Of a stretch of 64,000 nucleotides of DNA, positions 24,406-33,190 are shown one piece after another. The position numbers and the translations under genes were made by a program. Every line of letters starts with the position of its first letter. Positions within the stretch are counted from its first letter, which is position 1. Source of the stretch: Pseudomonas sp. NFR16 (GTDB taxonomy: Bacteria; Pseudomonadota; Gammaproteobacteria; Pseudomonadales; Pseudomonadaceae); the NCBI RefSeq assembly GCF_900108875.1, contig NZ_FNYJ01000001.1, positions 1,643,533-1,707,532 of the forward strand, given 5' to 3'. The notes beneath the pieces were generated by a model, which saw only the letters and a program-made list of their open reading frames with translations, was not told the origin of the DNA and ran no database searches.

Positions 24406-25905
24406 ATGAATATTCTGTACGACGAACGCGTCGATGGCGCGTTGCCTGCCATCGACAAGGCGCAGCTGCTGCAAGCACTGCAGACGCGACTGCCCGACAT
24501 GGACCTCCTTCACCGAGAGGAAGAACTGCGGCCCTACGAATGCGACGGGCTTTCGGCTTATCGCACCACGCCGATGCTGGTAGCGCTTCCCGAGCGCGTC
24601 GAGCAAGTGCAGACGCTGCTCAAGGTCTGCCACGAGCGCGGCGTTCCGGTGGTCGCACGCGGTGCCGGCACGGGATTATCCGGCGGTGCCCTGCCACTGG
24701 AGAAAGGCGTGCTGCTGGTCATGGCACGCTTCAACAAAATTCTGCACATCGACCCGGCAGGACGCTTTGCCCGCGTGCAGCCGGGCGTGCGCAATCTGGC
24801 GATTTCTCAGGCCGCCGCGCCTTCCGACCTTTATTACGCGCCCGACCCGTCCTCGCAGATCGCCTGCTCGATCGGTGGCAATGTCGCTGAAAACGCCGGC
24901 GGCGTGCATTGCCTGAAATATGGCCTGACCGTGCATAACCTGCTCAAGGTCGACATCCTCACCGTCGAAGGCGAACGCATGGTGCTCGGGTCGGATGCGC
25001 TCGACTCGCCGGGCTTCGACCTGCTGGCGCTGTTCACAGGTTCAGAAGGCATGCTCGGGGTCATCACCGAAGTGACCGTCAAACTGTTGCCCAAGCCGCA
25101 GGTGGCCCGCGTGCTGCTGGCGGCATTCGATTCGGTTGAAAAAGCCGGTCGCGCGGTGGCCGACATCATCGCAGAGGGCATCATCCCCGGTGGTCTGGAA
25201 ATGATGGACAACCTGGCCATCCGCGCCGCCGAAGACTTCATCCACGCAGGCTACCCGGTGGACGCAGAAGCGATTCTGCTGTGCGAACTGGACGGTGTCG
25301 AAGCCGACGTTCACGACGATTGCGACCGCGTCCGCGCGGTCCTGCAAAAGGCCGGCGCCACCGAGGTGCGGCAGGCGAAGGACGAGGCCGAGCGCGTGCG
25401 TTTCTGGGCGGGCCGGAAAAATGCGTTTCCTGCGGTGGGCCGATTGTCGCCGGACTATTACTGCATGGACGGGACCATTCCACGTCGGGAGTTGCCGGGC
25501 GTATTGAAGGGCATCTCCGCGCTGTCCGAAGAGTACGGCCTGCGCGTGGCGAACGTGTTCCACGCCGGCGACGGCAATATGCACCCGCTGATTCTGTTCG
25601 ATGCCAACCAGGCGGGCGAACTAGACCGCGCCGAAGCGTTGGGCGGGAAAATTCTGGAACTGTGCGTCAAAGTCGGCGGCAGCATCACCGGTGAGCATGG
25701 TGTCGGGCGAGAGAAAATCAATCAGATGTGCGCGCAGTTCAACAGCGACGAACTGACCCTGTTCCACGCCGTTAAAGCGGCGTTCGACCCCAGTGGCATG
25801 CTCAATCCCGGCAAGAACATTCCGACGCTCCATCGCTGTGCGGAGTTCGGCGCAATGCACGTGCACATGGGCAAGCTGCCCTTCCCTGAACTGGAGCGTT
25901 TCTGA
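24406..25905 (+). CDS. glcD: Glycolate oxidase subunit GlcD (FAD-linked)
   Basis: A 499-residue flavoprotein subunit of membrane-associated glycolate dehydrogenase, which oxidises glycolate to glyoxylate. The PCMH-type FAD domain shows ARGAGTGLSGGALPLEKG and LGVITEVTVKLLPKP. The C-terminal substrate domain has FHAGDGNMHPLILFD and GSITGEHGVGREK, typical of FAD-linked oxidases. The ATG at 24406 gives the standard family length. It is first in glcDEFG and overlaps glcE by one base (TGATG). Confidence 0.96.
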   Translation: MNILYDERVDGALPAIDKAQLLQALQTRLPDMDLLHREEELRPYECDGLSAYRTTPMLVALPERVEQVQTLLKVCHERGVPVVARGAGTGLSGGALPLEKGVLLVMARFNKILHIDPAGRFARVQPGVRNLAISQAAAPSDLYYAPDPSSQIACSIGGNVAENAGGVHCLKYGLTVHNLLKVDILTVEGERMVLGSDALDSPGFDLLALFTGSEGMLGVITEVTVKLLPKPQVARVLLAAFDSVEKAGRAVADIIAEGIIPGGLEMMDNLAIRAAEDFIHAGYPVDAEAILLCELDGVEADVHDDCDRVRAVLQKAGATEVRQAKDEAERVRFWAGRKNAFPAVGRLSPDYYCMDGTIPRRELPGVLKGISALSEEYGLRVANVFHAGDGNMHPLILFDANQAGELDRAEALGGKILELCVKVGGSITGEHGVGREKINQMCAQFNSDELTLFHAVKAAFDPSGMLNPGKNIPTLHRCAEFGAMHVHMGKLPFPELERF

Positions 25906-27002
25906 TGAGTGCCGAACGCCAACCACAGGCCCGCACGCCGGACCGCGATGCCAGCGACGCGTTGCTGGAGCAAGTCAGACAGGCCATCGACCTCAGCTTG
26001 CCGCTGCGCATCCAGGGCGCGAACAGCAAGGCGTTCCTCGGCCGCGAGGTGGCCGGCGAGGTGCTCGACACCCGCGCGCATCGCGGCATCGTCACCTATG
26101 ACCCGACGGAGCTGGTGATCACCGCACGCGCCGGCACCCCGCTCAGCGAACTGAACGCCGCGCTCGACGAGGCCGGGCAGATGCTCCCGTGCGAACCCCC
26201 GACCTACAGCGACAGCGGCATCGGCGACGCCACAGTCGGCGGGATGATTGCAGCCGGGCTCTCCGGGCCGCGGCGCCCATGGGCGGGCTCGGTGCGCGAC
26301 TTCGTCTTGGGCACGCGAGTGATCACCGGCCTGGGCAAGCACCTGAAATTCGGCGGGGAAGTGATGAAAAACGTCGCAGGCTATGATCTGTCGCGCCTGA
26401 TGGCGGGCAGCTTTGGCTGCCTTGGGCTGATCACCGAAGTCTCGCTGAAAGTCCTGCCCAAGCCGCGCCTGTGCACCAGCATTGCGCTGGAAATGGACAG
26501 CGCACGCGCCCTCGCCCGCCTCGCCGAATGGGGGCAGCAGCCGTTGCCGATCAGCGCCGCAAGCCATGATGGACGGGTGCTGCGGTTGCGCCTTGAAGGT
26601 GGTGAAGGTTCGGTGGCCGCCGCCCATGATCGTCTCGGCGGCGAGTCGATCGACCCGGCTTACTGGCGAGACCTGAACGCCCACCGGCTGGATTTCTTCA
26701 CCGACGGCCGACCGTTATGGCGCCTTTCGCTGCCCACCCACACCGCGCTGCTGGCCGTACCGGGCGAGCAGCTGATCGATTGGGGCGGCGCACAACGCTG
26801 GCTGAAATCCGACGCGGGCGGCGAAGACATCCGACGCATCGTCAGCGCAGTGGGCGGTCACGCCGTCTGCTACAGCCATGGCCTGGACGACAGCCCCTTC
26901 CAGCCTCTGGCGGAGCCGCTTCTGCGCTATCACCGCCAGCTCAAGGCGCAACTCGATCCGCACGGGATATTCAACCCCGGCCGAATGTACGCGGAGATCT
27001 GA
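25905..27002 (+). CDS. glcE: Glycolate oxidase subunit GlcE (FAD-binding)
   Basis: A 365-residue second FAD-binding subunit of glycolate dehydrogenase. It is shorter than GlcD and carries a PCMH-type domain (ITARAGTPLSELNAALDEAGQ, then KNVAGYDLSRLMAGSFGCLGL). It ends FNPGRMY, typical of the family. Its start codon overlaps the glcD stop and glcF begins three bases after its own stop, so the three subunits are translationally linked. The first 15-20 residues are polar and poorly conserved, so a slightly later start is possible. Confidence 0.95.
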   Translation: MSAERQPQARTPDRDASDALLEQVRQAIDLSLPLRIQGANSKAFLGREVAGEVLDTRAHRGIVTYDPTELVITARAGTPLSELNAALDEAGQMLPCEPPTYSDSGIGDATVGGMIAAGLSGPRRPWAGSVRDFVLGTRVITGLGKHLKFGGEVMKNVAGYDLSRLMAGSFGCLGLITEVSLKVLPKPRLCTSIALEMDSARALARLAEWGQQPLPISAASHDGRVLRLRLEGGEGSVAAAHDRLGGESIDPAYWRDLNAHRLDFFTDGRPLWRLSLPTHTALLAVPGEQLIDWGGAQRWLKSDAGGEDIRRIVSAVGGHAVCYSHGLDDSPFQPLAEPLLRYHRQLKAQLDPHGIFNPGRMYAEI

Positions 27003-27004
27003 TC

Positions 27005-28228
27005 ATGCAGACGACCCTGAGCGAATACGCCAAAAGCCTGCCCCGTGGCGAAGAAGCCGAGAGCATCCTGCGCAGCTGCGTGCACTGCGGATTCTGCAAC
27101 GCCACCTGCCCGACCTATCAACTGCTGGGCGATGAACTCGACGGCCCACGCGGCCGGATCTACTTGATCAAGCAAGTGCTGGAGGGCAAGGAAGTCACTG
27201 AAAAAACCCAGTTGCACCTGGACCGTTGCCTGTCCTGCCGCAACTGCGAAACCACCTGCCCGTCCGGCGTCGACTATCACAACCTGCTGGACATCGGCCG
27301 GGCGGTAGTCGATGCAGCCGTGCCGCGCCCGATGGGTCAGCGCGTGCTGCGAGAAAGCCTGCGCGCGGTGGTGCCCAATGCCGGGCTGTTCAAGGCGCTG
27401 ACGCAGATGGGTAATTCGTTTCGCCCGCTGCTGCCGAACCGCCTGAAGGACAAGCTGCCGGACCACCTTCGCGCCCCCGGGTTGCGCCCGACACGGCAAC
27501 ATCCAAGGCAGATGCTGATCCTGGAAGGCTGCGTGCAACCAGGCCTGTCCCCCAACACCAACGCTGCCACGGCGCGGGTGCTGGATCGGCTGGGTATCAC
27601 CGTGAAATCCGTCGCCCAGGCGGGTTGCTGCGGCGCGGTGGATTACCACCTCAATGCCCAGGAGCAAGGCCTGCAGCGCGCGCGTCGGAACATTGATGCG
27701 TGGTGGCCCGCCGTGCAGGCCGGTGCCGAAGCGATCGTGCAGACGGCCAGCGGTTGCGGGGCGTTCGTCAAAGACTATGGGCACTTGTTGCGTGACGACC
27801 CGGCATACGCCGAGAAAGCCGCCCGGGTCAGCGCGCTGACCAAGGATCTGGTTGAAATCATGCGGGCCGAGCCGCTGGAAAACCTTGGCGCCTGCACCAG
27901 CCAGAAACTCGCTTTCCACTGTCCGTGCACGTTGCAGCATGCGCAAAAACTGGGGGGCGCCGTGGAAGCGGTGCTTACCCGGCTGGGTTTCAATCTGACC
28001 GCCGTGCCCGACAGTCACTTATGCTGTGGCTCGGCCGGGACGTACTCGATCACCCAGCCCGAATTGTCGAAACGGCTGCGCGACAACAAGATGAATGCCC
28101 TGGAAAGCGGCAGCCCGGACGTTATCGCGACCGCCAACATCGGCTGCCAGACCCACTTGGCCGGTGCCGGCCGGACACCCGTCAAACACTGGATCGAACT
28201 CATCGAGGACGCGCTGCATCGAACCTGA
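27005..28228 (+). CDS. glcF: Glycolate oxidase iron-sulfur subunit GlcF
   Basis: A 407-residue protein that carries electrons from the flavoprotein subunits toward the quinone pool. Two 4Fe-4S motifs are seen, CVHCGFCNATCPTYQ (near residue 24) and CLSCRNCETTCPSGV (near 75). Two CCG-type cysteine-rich domains follow, with QAGCCGAVDYH and HLCCGSAGTYS. Length matches the family. It is third in the operon, with glcG after a 49-base gap. Confidence 0.96.
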   Translation: MQTTLSEYAKSLPRGEEAESILRSCVHCGFCNATCPTYQLLGDELDGPRGRIYLIKQVLEGKEVTEKTQLHLDRCLSCRNCETTCPSGVDYHNLLDIGRAVVDAAVPRPMGQRVLRESLRAVVPNAGLFKALTQMGNSFRPLLPNRLKDKLPDHLRAPGLRPTRQHPRQMLILEGCVQPGLSPNTNAATARVLDRLGITVKSVAQAGCCGAVDYHLNAQEQGLQRARRNIDAWWPAVQAGAEAIVQTASGCGAFVKDYGHLLRDDPAYAEKAARVSALTKDLVEIMRAEPLENLGACTSQKLAFHCPCTLQHAQKLGGAVEAVLTRLGFNLTAVPDSHLCCGSAGTYSITQPELSKRLRDNKMNALESGSPDVIATANIGCQTHLAGAGRTPVKHWIELIEDALHRT

Positions 28229-28277
28229 TCGCGCGCAGCCTCGACCCTCTCACCCCGTTCTTGCTCAGGAGAGCTGC

Positions 28278-28685
28278 ATGAAAACCAAATCCGTACTGAC
28301 CCAGACCGAAGTCACCCAGATCCTTGCCGCGGCGCGCGCCGAGGCACAGGACAACGGCTGGGCGGTTGCCATCGCTGTGACCGACGACGGCGGCCATTTG
28401 CTGGGCTTCGAGCGTCTGGACGGCTGCGCGCCGATCGGTGGCTACATTGCCATCGAAAAAGCCCGCACCGCTGCGCTTGGCCGACGCGAATCCAAAGGCT
28501 ACGAAGAAATGGTCAACGGTGGCCGCACGGCCTTCGTCACGGCCCCGCTGCTGACATCGCTGGAAGGTGGCGTGCCGGTCATCGTTGCGGGCGAAACCGT
28601 TGGCGCGGTGGGCGTTTCCGGCGTCAAGGCCGATCAGGATGCGCAGGTCGCCAAGGCCGGGGTTGCTGCGGTCAATGCCGGTTAA
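28278..28685 (+). CDS. glcG: GlcG (heme-binding/DUF336 protein of the glc operon)
   Basis: A 135-residue protein of the GlcG/HbpS family. It shows the AIAVTDDGGHLLGFERLDGC strand and the PIGGYIAIEKARTAAL helix typical of the fold. GlcG is encoded in many glc operons but its role in glycolate use is not settled; relatives bind haem or cobalamin-type cofactors. An AGGAGAG site precedes the ATG. A REP pair separates it from glcB. Confidence 0.9.
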   Translation: MKTKSVLTQTEVTQILAAARAEAQDNGWAVAIAVTDDGGHLLGFERLDGCAPIGGYIAIEKARTAALGRRESKGYEEMVNGGRTAFVTAPLLTSLEGGVPVIVAGETVGAVGVSGVKADQDAQVAKAGVAAVNAG

Positions 28686-28701
28686 CAGCAACAGATAACT
28701 T

Positions 28702-28789
28702 CTGTAGGAGTGAGCTTGCTCGCGACAGGGGTGGACCAGACACCCTTTTTACAAACAGATTGCGATCGCGAGCAAGCTCACGCCTACAG
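28702..28789. repeat. REP palindromic pair between glcG and glcB
   Basis: Left copy CTGTAGGAGTGAGCTTGCTC (continuing GCGA, to 28725) and right copy GCGAGCAAGCTCACGCCTAC (with flanks, 28766-28789) are inverted copies of a Pseudomonas REP sequence, with a 40-base spacer. It can form a long cruciform or 3'-end stabilising hairpin and may reduce read-through from glcG into glcB. Confidence 0.85.
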
Positions 28790-28826
28790 GGTCGCATGAC
28801 ACACAATTCATGATGGAGAGCCCGAG

Positions 28827-31004
28827 ATGACCGAATTCGTCAACTGCCACAACCTCAAGGTTGCGGCCAATCTGAAACGCTTCGTCGACGAGGACGTGCT
28901 TCCCGGAACAGGGCTGAACCCGGACGTGTTCTGGGCCGATTTCGATTCGCTGGTGCATGACCTCGCTCCGATCAACCGTGAGTTGCTGGCCGAGCGCGAG
29001 CGCATTCAGGCGCAACTGGACAAGTGGCATAAATCCAATCCGGGCCCGGTCACCGACATGCCCGCGTACATCGCCTTTCTCGACTCCATCGGCTACTTGC
29101 AGCCGGTGCCCGCCGAGGTCAAGGCCACCACCAGCAAAGTCGACATCGAGGTCAGCGAACAGGCCGGTCCGCAGCTCGTGGTGCCCGCAGCCAATGCCCG
29201 CTATGCCCTGAACGCCGCGAATGCGCGCTGGGGTTCGCTGTATGACGCGTTGTACGGCACCGACGCGATTTCCAGCGCCAACGGCGCCGAGATCAAGGCC
29301 GGTTACAATCCGCTGCGCGGCGCCAAGGTCATTGCCTTTGCCCGCGCTCTGCTCGATGAAGCCGCGCCACTGGCGTCCGGTTCTCACGTTCAGGCCCAGG
29401 CCTATGCCGTCGACAGTGGCGAGCTGCTGGTGACTCTCGCCGACGGCAGCCAGTCGCGACTGGCGCAACCGGAAAAGTACGTCGGATATCAGGGCGAGCC
29501 GCGGCAGCCGACCGCCATTCTGCTGAAGAATCACGGCCTGCACATCGAGATCCAGATTGACCCCGCCAGCGCCATCGGCAGCACCGACGCGGCAGGCATC
29601 AAGGACCTGCTGCTCGAAGCCGCGCTGTCGACCATCATCGACTGTGAAGACTCGGTCGCGGCGGTGGACGCCGACGACAAGCTGGTGATCTACCGCAACT
29701 GGCTCGGCCTGATGAAGGGCGATCTCACCGAAGAACTGGTCAAGGGCGGCAAGCCCCTCACTCGCCGCCTGAATGCCGACCGCGAATACACCGCCGCCGA
29801 TGGCAGCCACATCACGCTGCACGGCCGTTCGCTGCTGTTCATCCGCAACGTCGGTCACCTGATGACCAACCCGGCAATCGTGTATGACGGCAACAAGGAA
29901 ATTCCCGAAGGCATTCTCGATGGCGTGATCACCAGCCTGATCGCGCTCCATGATCTGCATAATCGCGGCAACTCCCGCGCGGGCAGCGTGTACATCGTCA
30001 AGCCGAAGATGCATGGTCCGGACGAAGTCGCTTTCGCCGATCAGCTGTTTGCACGCATTGAAGACGTCCTGAAGATTCCGCGCAACACCCTGAAAATGGG
30101 CATCATGGATGAAGAACGGCGTACCAGCGTCAACCTCAAGGCGTGCATTCACGCCGCGTCGGCGCGGGTGGCGTTCATCAATACCGGGTTCCTGGATCGC
30201 ACCGGCGACGAGATGCACACCTCCATGGAAGCCGGCCCGATGCTGCGCAAAGGCGACATGAAGGCCACGCCGTGGATCAAGGCGTACGAGCGCAGCAACG
30301 TGTTGGTCGGTCTGGCCTGCGGCTTGCGCGGTCGGGCGCAGATCGGCAAGGGCATGTGGGCGATGCCGGACCAGATGGCCGAGATGCTGGAGCAGAAGAT
30401 CGGCCATCCGAAGTCCGGCGCGACAACCGCCTGGGTGCCTTCGCCGACTGCCGCGACCCTGCATGCGCTGCATTACCACAAGGTCGATGTGAAAGCCGTG
30501 CAGCAGGAACTGGAAAAAGTCGATCTGGACAGCGTCAGCGAGGAAATCCTGCTGGATCTGCTGAGCATTCCGGTCGTGACGGAAGCAAAATGGACCGACG
30601 ATCAGATCCGCGAAGAAGTCGAGAACAATGCGCAAGGGCTGCTCGGTTACGTGGTGCGCTGGGTCGAGCAAGGCGTCGGCTGTTCGAAGGTGCCGGACAT
30701 CCATAACGTCGGCTTGATGGAGGACCGTGCGACCTTGCGTATTTCAAGCCAGCACATCGCCAACTGGTTGCGCCATAAGGTGATCGACGATCATTACGCG
30801 CTGGAAACCCTCAAGCGCATGGCCAAAGTGGTGGACAAGCAGAATGCGGGGGATGCGGCATACAAACCGATGGCCGAGAACTTCGACAAGTCGGTGGCGT
30901 TCCAGGCCGCGTGCGCGCTGGTGTTCAAGGGTCGGGAGCAACCAAGCGGCTACACCGAACCGTTGTTGCACGAATTCAGGCTGGCGTTCAAGAAACAGGC
31001 CTGA
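28827..31004 (+). CDS. glcB: Malate synthase G
   Basis: A 725-residue monomeric isoform-G malate synthase that condenses glyoxylate and acetyl-CoA to malate. The TIM-barrel core with the inserted domains typical of form G is intact: [24 protein letters not shown] region near 265, [23 protein letters not shown] and the [18 protein letters not shown] segment. It follows glcG in the same direction after a REP pair and completes glycolate assimilation by removing the glyoxylate made by GlcDEF. Confidence 0.97.
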   Translation: MTEFVNCHNLKVAANLKRFVDEDVLPGTGLNPDVFWADFDSLVHDLAPINRELLAERERIQAQLDKWHKSNPGPVTDMPAYIAFLDSIGYLQPVPAEVKATTSKVDIEVSEQAGPQLVVPAANARYALNAANARWGSLYDALYGTDAISSANGAEIKAGYNPLRGAKVIAFARALLDEAAPLASGSHVQAQAYAVDSGELLVTLADGSQSRLAQPEKYVGYQGEPRQPTAILLKNHGLHIEIQIDPASAIGSTDAAGIKDLLLEAALSTIIDCEDSVAAVDADDKLVIYRNWLGLMKGDLTEELVKGGKPLTRRLNADREYTAADGSHITLHGRSLLFIRNVGHLMTNPAIVYDGNKEIPEGILDGVITSLIALHDLHNRGNSRAGSVYIVKPKMHGPDEVAFADQLFARIEDVLKIPRNTLKMGIMDEERRTSVNLKACIHAASARVAFINTGFLDRTGDEMHTSMEAGPMLRKGDMKATPWIKAYERSNVLVGLACGLRGRAQIGKGMWAMPDQMAEMLEQKIGHPKSGATTAWVPSPTAATLHALHYHKVDVKAVQQELEKVDLDSVSEEILLDLLSIPVVTEAKWTDDQIREEVENNAQGLLGYVVRWVEQGVGCSKVPDIHNVGLMEDRATLRISSQHIANWLRHKVIDDHYALETLKRMAKVVDKQNAGDAAYKPMAENFDKSVAFQAACALVFKGREQPSGYTEPLLHEFRLAFKKQA

Positions 31005-31055
31005 TCGACATAGAACCGTCCCGACTGACGCCATTCGGTGAGAGCCTTATTAGAT

Positions 31056-31161
31056 GATCGTTCCCACGCTCTGCGTGGGCGTGCATCATGTGACGCTGCG
31101 TCACCACGGCTGGACGCAGAGCGTCTAGGGCGGCGTTACCACGCGGAGCGTGGGAACGATC
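31056..31161. repeat. Inverted-repeat element (GATCGTTCCCACGCTC type)
   Basis: Left arm 31056-31079 begins GATCGTTCCCACGCTCTGCG and right arm 31139-31161 is its near-perfect inverse (22 of 23 positions). A smaller palindrome GTGACGCTGCGTCAC sits in between at 31090-31104. This resembles the short palindromic elements dispersed in Pseudomonas genomes and is distinct from the REP pair at 28.7 kb. No transposase is present. Confidence 0.75.
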
Positions 31162-31202
31162 AGATGCGGTGTTACTGACTCACCGCTTTCGCCACCGTCG
31201 TA

Positions 31203-31241
31203 CCCCCCCCCCCAGAAGCTTCCACAGAGTTGTGCCCCCCC
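31203..31241. other. Two poly-C tracts
   Basis: Eleven C in a row (31203-31213) and seven C in a row (31235-31241) lie in the gap after the inverted-repeat element and before the gntR stop. No gene covers them. They are either a slippage-prone tract or places where read length may be miscounted. Confidence 0.7.
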
Positions 31242-31270
31242 TTGAAATCCGGGCGGTCAGGTGATCAGAG

Positions 31271-32287
31271 TCAGGTACTCTCCCGCACCACCAACTCAAA
31301 GCCCAGGTCTACCTGCGCGTCCTGCACATTGCCATCGAGCAGACCGAGCAGCAATTGCGCGGCGCGTTGGCCGACCTGTTCACGCGGGGTGCGGATGGAG
31401 GTCAGGCGCGGGACCATGTGTGCCGAGCCCGGCAGGTCGTTGAAGCCGATCAGCGACACCTGCTGCGGAACCTTGATGCCGCGACGCAACGCTTCCAGCG
31501 CCGCGCCCTGAGCCAGGTCGTCGTTACAGAAAAATACCCCGTCGACGTCCGGATGCTCGGACAGCAGCCGGGCGAACAGCTCGCCTCCCAGTCCGATCGA
31601 CGAAGGCAACGGCGAAGCCATCTGCAGCGTCTCGTCGTACAGCCCTTCCTCTAGCAGGGCGCTGCGGAAACCCGCACCGCGCTGAATCACCCGTGGATCA
31701 AGCTGCGCCGACACATAAGCCAGGCGCCGGCGCCCGCGGCTCAGCAAGTGGCGTGCGGCCTCAGCGCCCGCTTGCTGTTGCGAGAAGCCCACGCAAGGTT
31801 CCGCACGTTCGGGATCAAGTTCCATCATGTGCACGCAGGGCACACCACTGGCAGCGAGCAGCTGTTGCGCGGCGACGCTGCGATCGAATCCGGTGAGTAG
31901 AATGCCCCGAGGCCGGTTGGCCAAGTGGCTGCGCAGCAGGTTTTCTTCTTCCACGGGCGAGTAGTGATAGTTGCCGATCACCACTTCCAGCCCGCGAGGG
32001 CGCAACACATCCTGAATGGCTTCCAGGGTTTCGATGAACAACTGGTTCGACAGCGACGGCACCAGTACCACCACCGACTGACTTTGCGAGGAAGCCAATG
32101 CGCGGGCGGCAGGGTTGGCGACATAGCCTAGACTCTGCGCAGCGGCACGCACTTTCTCCACCAGTTCCGGCGCCACCGTAGCCACGCCACGCAGTGCTCT
32201 GGAGGCCGTGATAGGCGATACGGCGGCCAGTCTGGCGACTTCGTTGAGCGTGGGACGACCGGTGGAGCGGGAACCAATACGTGTCAT
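31271..32287 (-). CDS. gntR: LacI-family gluconate repressor
   Basis: A 338-residue LacI/GalR-type repressor. The N-terminal helix-turn-helix (PTLNEVARLAAVSPITASRALRG, about 12-34) is followed by the hinge and a periplasmic-binding-like ligand domain. Its position facing gntK and gntP and the three AGCGCT-centred palindromes around them identify it as GntR, released by gluconate. One of those palindromes lies 61 bases upstream of its own start, suggesting autoregulation. Confidence 0.92.
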   Translation of the reverse strand: MTRIGSRSTGRPTLNEVARLAAVSPITASRALRGVATVAPELVEKVRAAAQSLGYVANPAARALASSQSQSVVVLVPSLSNQLFIETLEAIQDVLRPRGLEVVIGNYHYSPVEEENLLRSHLANRPRGILLTGFDRSVAAQQLLAASGVPCVHMMELDPERAEPCVGFSQQQAGAEAARHLLSRGRRRLAYVSAQLDPRVIQRGAGFRSALLEEGLYDETLQMASPLPSSIGLGGELFARLLSEHPDVDGVFFCNDDLAQGAALEALRRGIKVPQQVSLIGFNDLPGSAHMVPRLTSIRTPREQVGQRAAQLLLGLLDGNVQDAQVDLGFELVVREST

Positions 32288-32347
32288 GCGTTGCCAACTG
32301 ATTGGAAGGAAAAGCCGAAGGGGTTGCGATTGTGTCAGATGGGCTCT

Positions 32348-32363
32348 AAGGTAGCGCTATCTC
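32348..32363. promoter_or_regulatory. GntR operator at gntR
   Basis: AAGGTAGCGCTATCTC contains the 6-bp AGCGCT centre with flanking T and A and matches the two stronger copies before gntK and gntP. It is imperfect in the outer arms. Confidence 0.6.
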
Positions 32364-32490
32364 ACGGAGGCCCGCAACTTTCTTCGGCCATTTCAAAGGC
32401 TGGGGTCGATGCATCTCATGGATCAGCGAGATACCCATAACAATGACTACACCCGGAAACAGACGTGCCGGACTTGCACACCATTCGGCA

Positions 32491-32506
32491 AAGACAGCGC
32501 TGTCTT
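32491..32506. promoter_or_regulatory. GntR operator at gntK
   Basis: AAGACAGCGCTGTCTT is a perfect 16-bp palindrome 16 bases before the gntK start, where bound repressor would block RNA polymerase escape or ribosome access. Confidence 0.8.
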
Positions 32507-32521
32507 CGGGACGAGGTTTTT

Positions 32522-33076
32522 ATGACTACTGCTCCACATGCTATTTCCGCCGTCGTGGTAATGGGTGTTTCCGGCTGCGGCAAGAGCGCCGTCGGCGCTG
32601 AGATTGCCAAAAACAGCGGCGGCCGCCTCATCGAAGGCGACGCGTTTCATCCACAGGCCAACATCGACAAGATGAGCGCTGGTCATCCCCTCAATGATGA
32701 AGACCGTGCCGGTTGGCTGACTCGCCTGGGCGAAGAAGTTGCCAGCGCACTGCGCAATGGCGAAAAGCCGATTCTGACGTGCTCCTCCCTCAAGCTGATT
32801 TACCGTGACCGCCTGCGCGCGGCCGTGCCGGGCCTGGGTTTCGTGTTTCTGGAGCTGACCAAAGAGCTGGCCACCGAACGCTGCTCGCATCGCCCGGGAC
32901 ATTTCATGCCGGCAAGCCTGGTGGACAGTCAGTTCGCCACGCTCGAACCGCCTTATGGCGAAGACCGCACGCTGGTCGTGGACGCCACCAAGTCCATCGA
33001 ACAGATCGGCATCGACGCGGCTTCCTGGTGGAAGTCTTCACACACCCCATCTGCCACCGCCCTCACCGGCTCCTGA
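32522..33076 (+). CDS. gntK: Gluconokinase
   Basis: A 184-residue thermoresistant-type gluconokinase that phosphorylates D-gluconate to 6-phosphogluconate with ATP. The P-loop GVSGCGKS is at residues 15-22, followed by EGDAFHPQANIDKMSAGHPL with the gluconate-binding and catalytic residues. SHRPGHFMPASLVDSQFATLE is typical of the C-terminal half. The ATG at 32522 is preferred because the operator and promoter lie just upstream. gntP follows after 114 bases containing another operator. Confidence 0.95.
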   Translation: MTTAPHAISAVVVMGVSGCGKSAVGAEIAKNSGGRLIEGDAFHPQANIDKMSAGHPLNDEDRAGWLTRLGEEVASALRNGEKPILTCSSLKLIYRDRLRAAVPGLGFVFLELTKELATERCSHRPGHFMPASLVDSQFATLEPPYGEDRTLVVDATKSIEQIGIDAASWWKSSHTPSATALTGS

Positions 33077-33099
33077 TCCTGGATCCGGCGTGAGCGACA

Positions 33100-33115
33100 A
33101 AGATAGCGCTGTCTT
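33100..33115. promoter_or_regulatory. GntR operator at gntP
   Basis: AAGATAGCGCTGTCTT differs by one position from the perfect palindrome at gntK. It lies 75 bases before gntP and suggests that the permease has its own regulated promoter besides read-through from gntK. Confidence 0.75.
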
Positions 33116-33190
33116 ATTTGTACACAAGGCAGTGAACAACAGCGCTGAGCAGTAGCTCCAAAAAAACAAAATACAACGGAGAGACACCCC

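Noticed and set aside
28749..30704. 651-codon minus-strand frame opposite malate synthase G
   Set aside because: Antisense shadow of glcB, whose plus-strand motifs are unambiguous.
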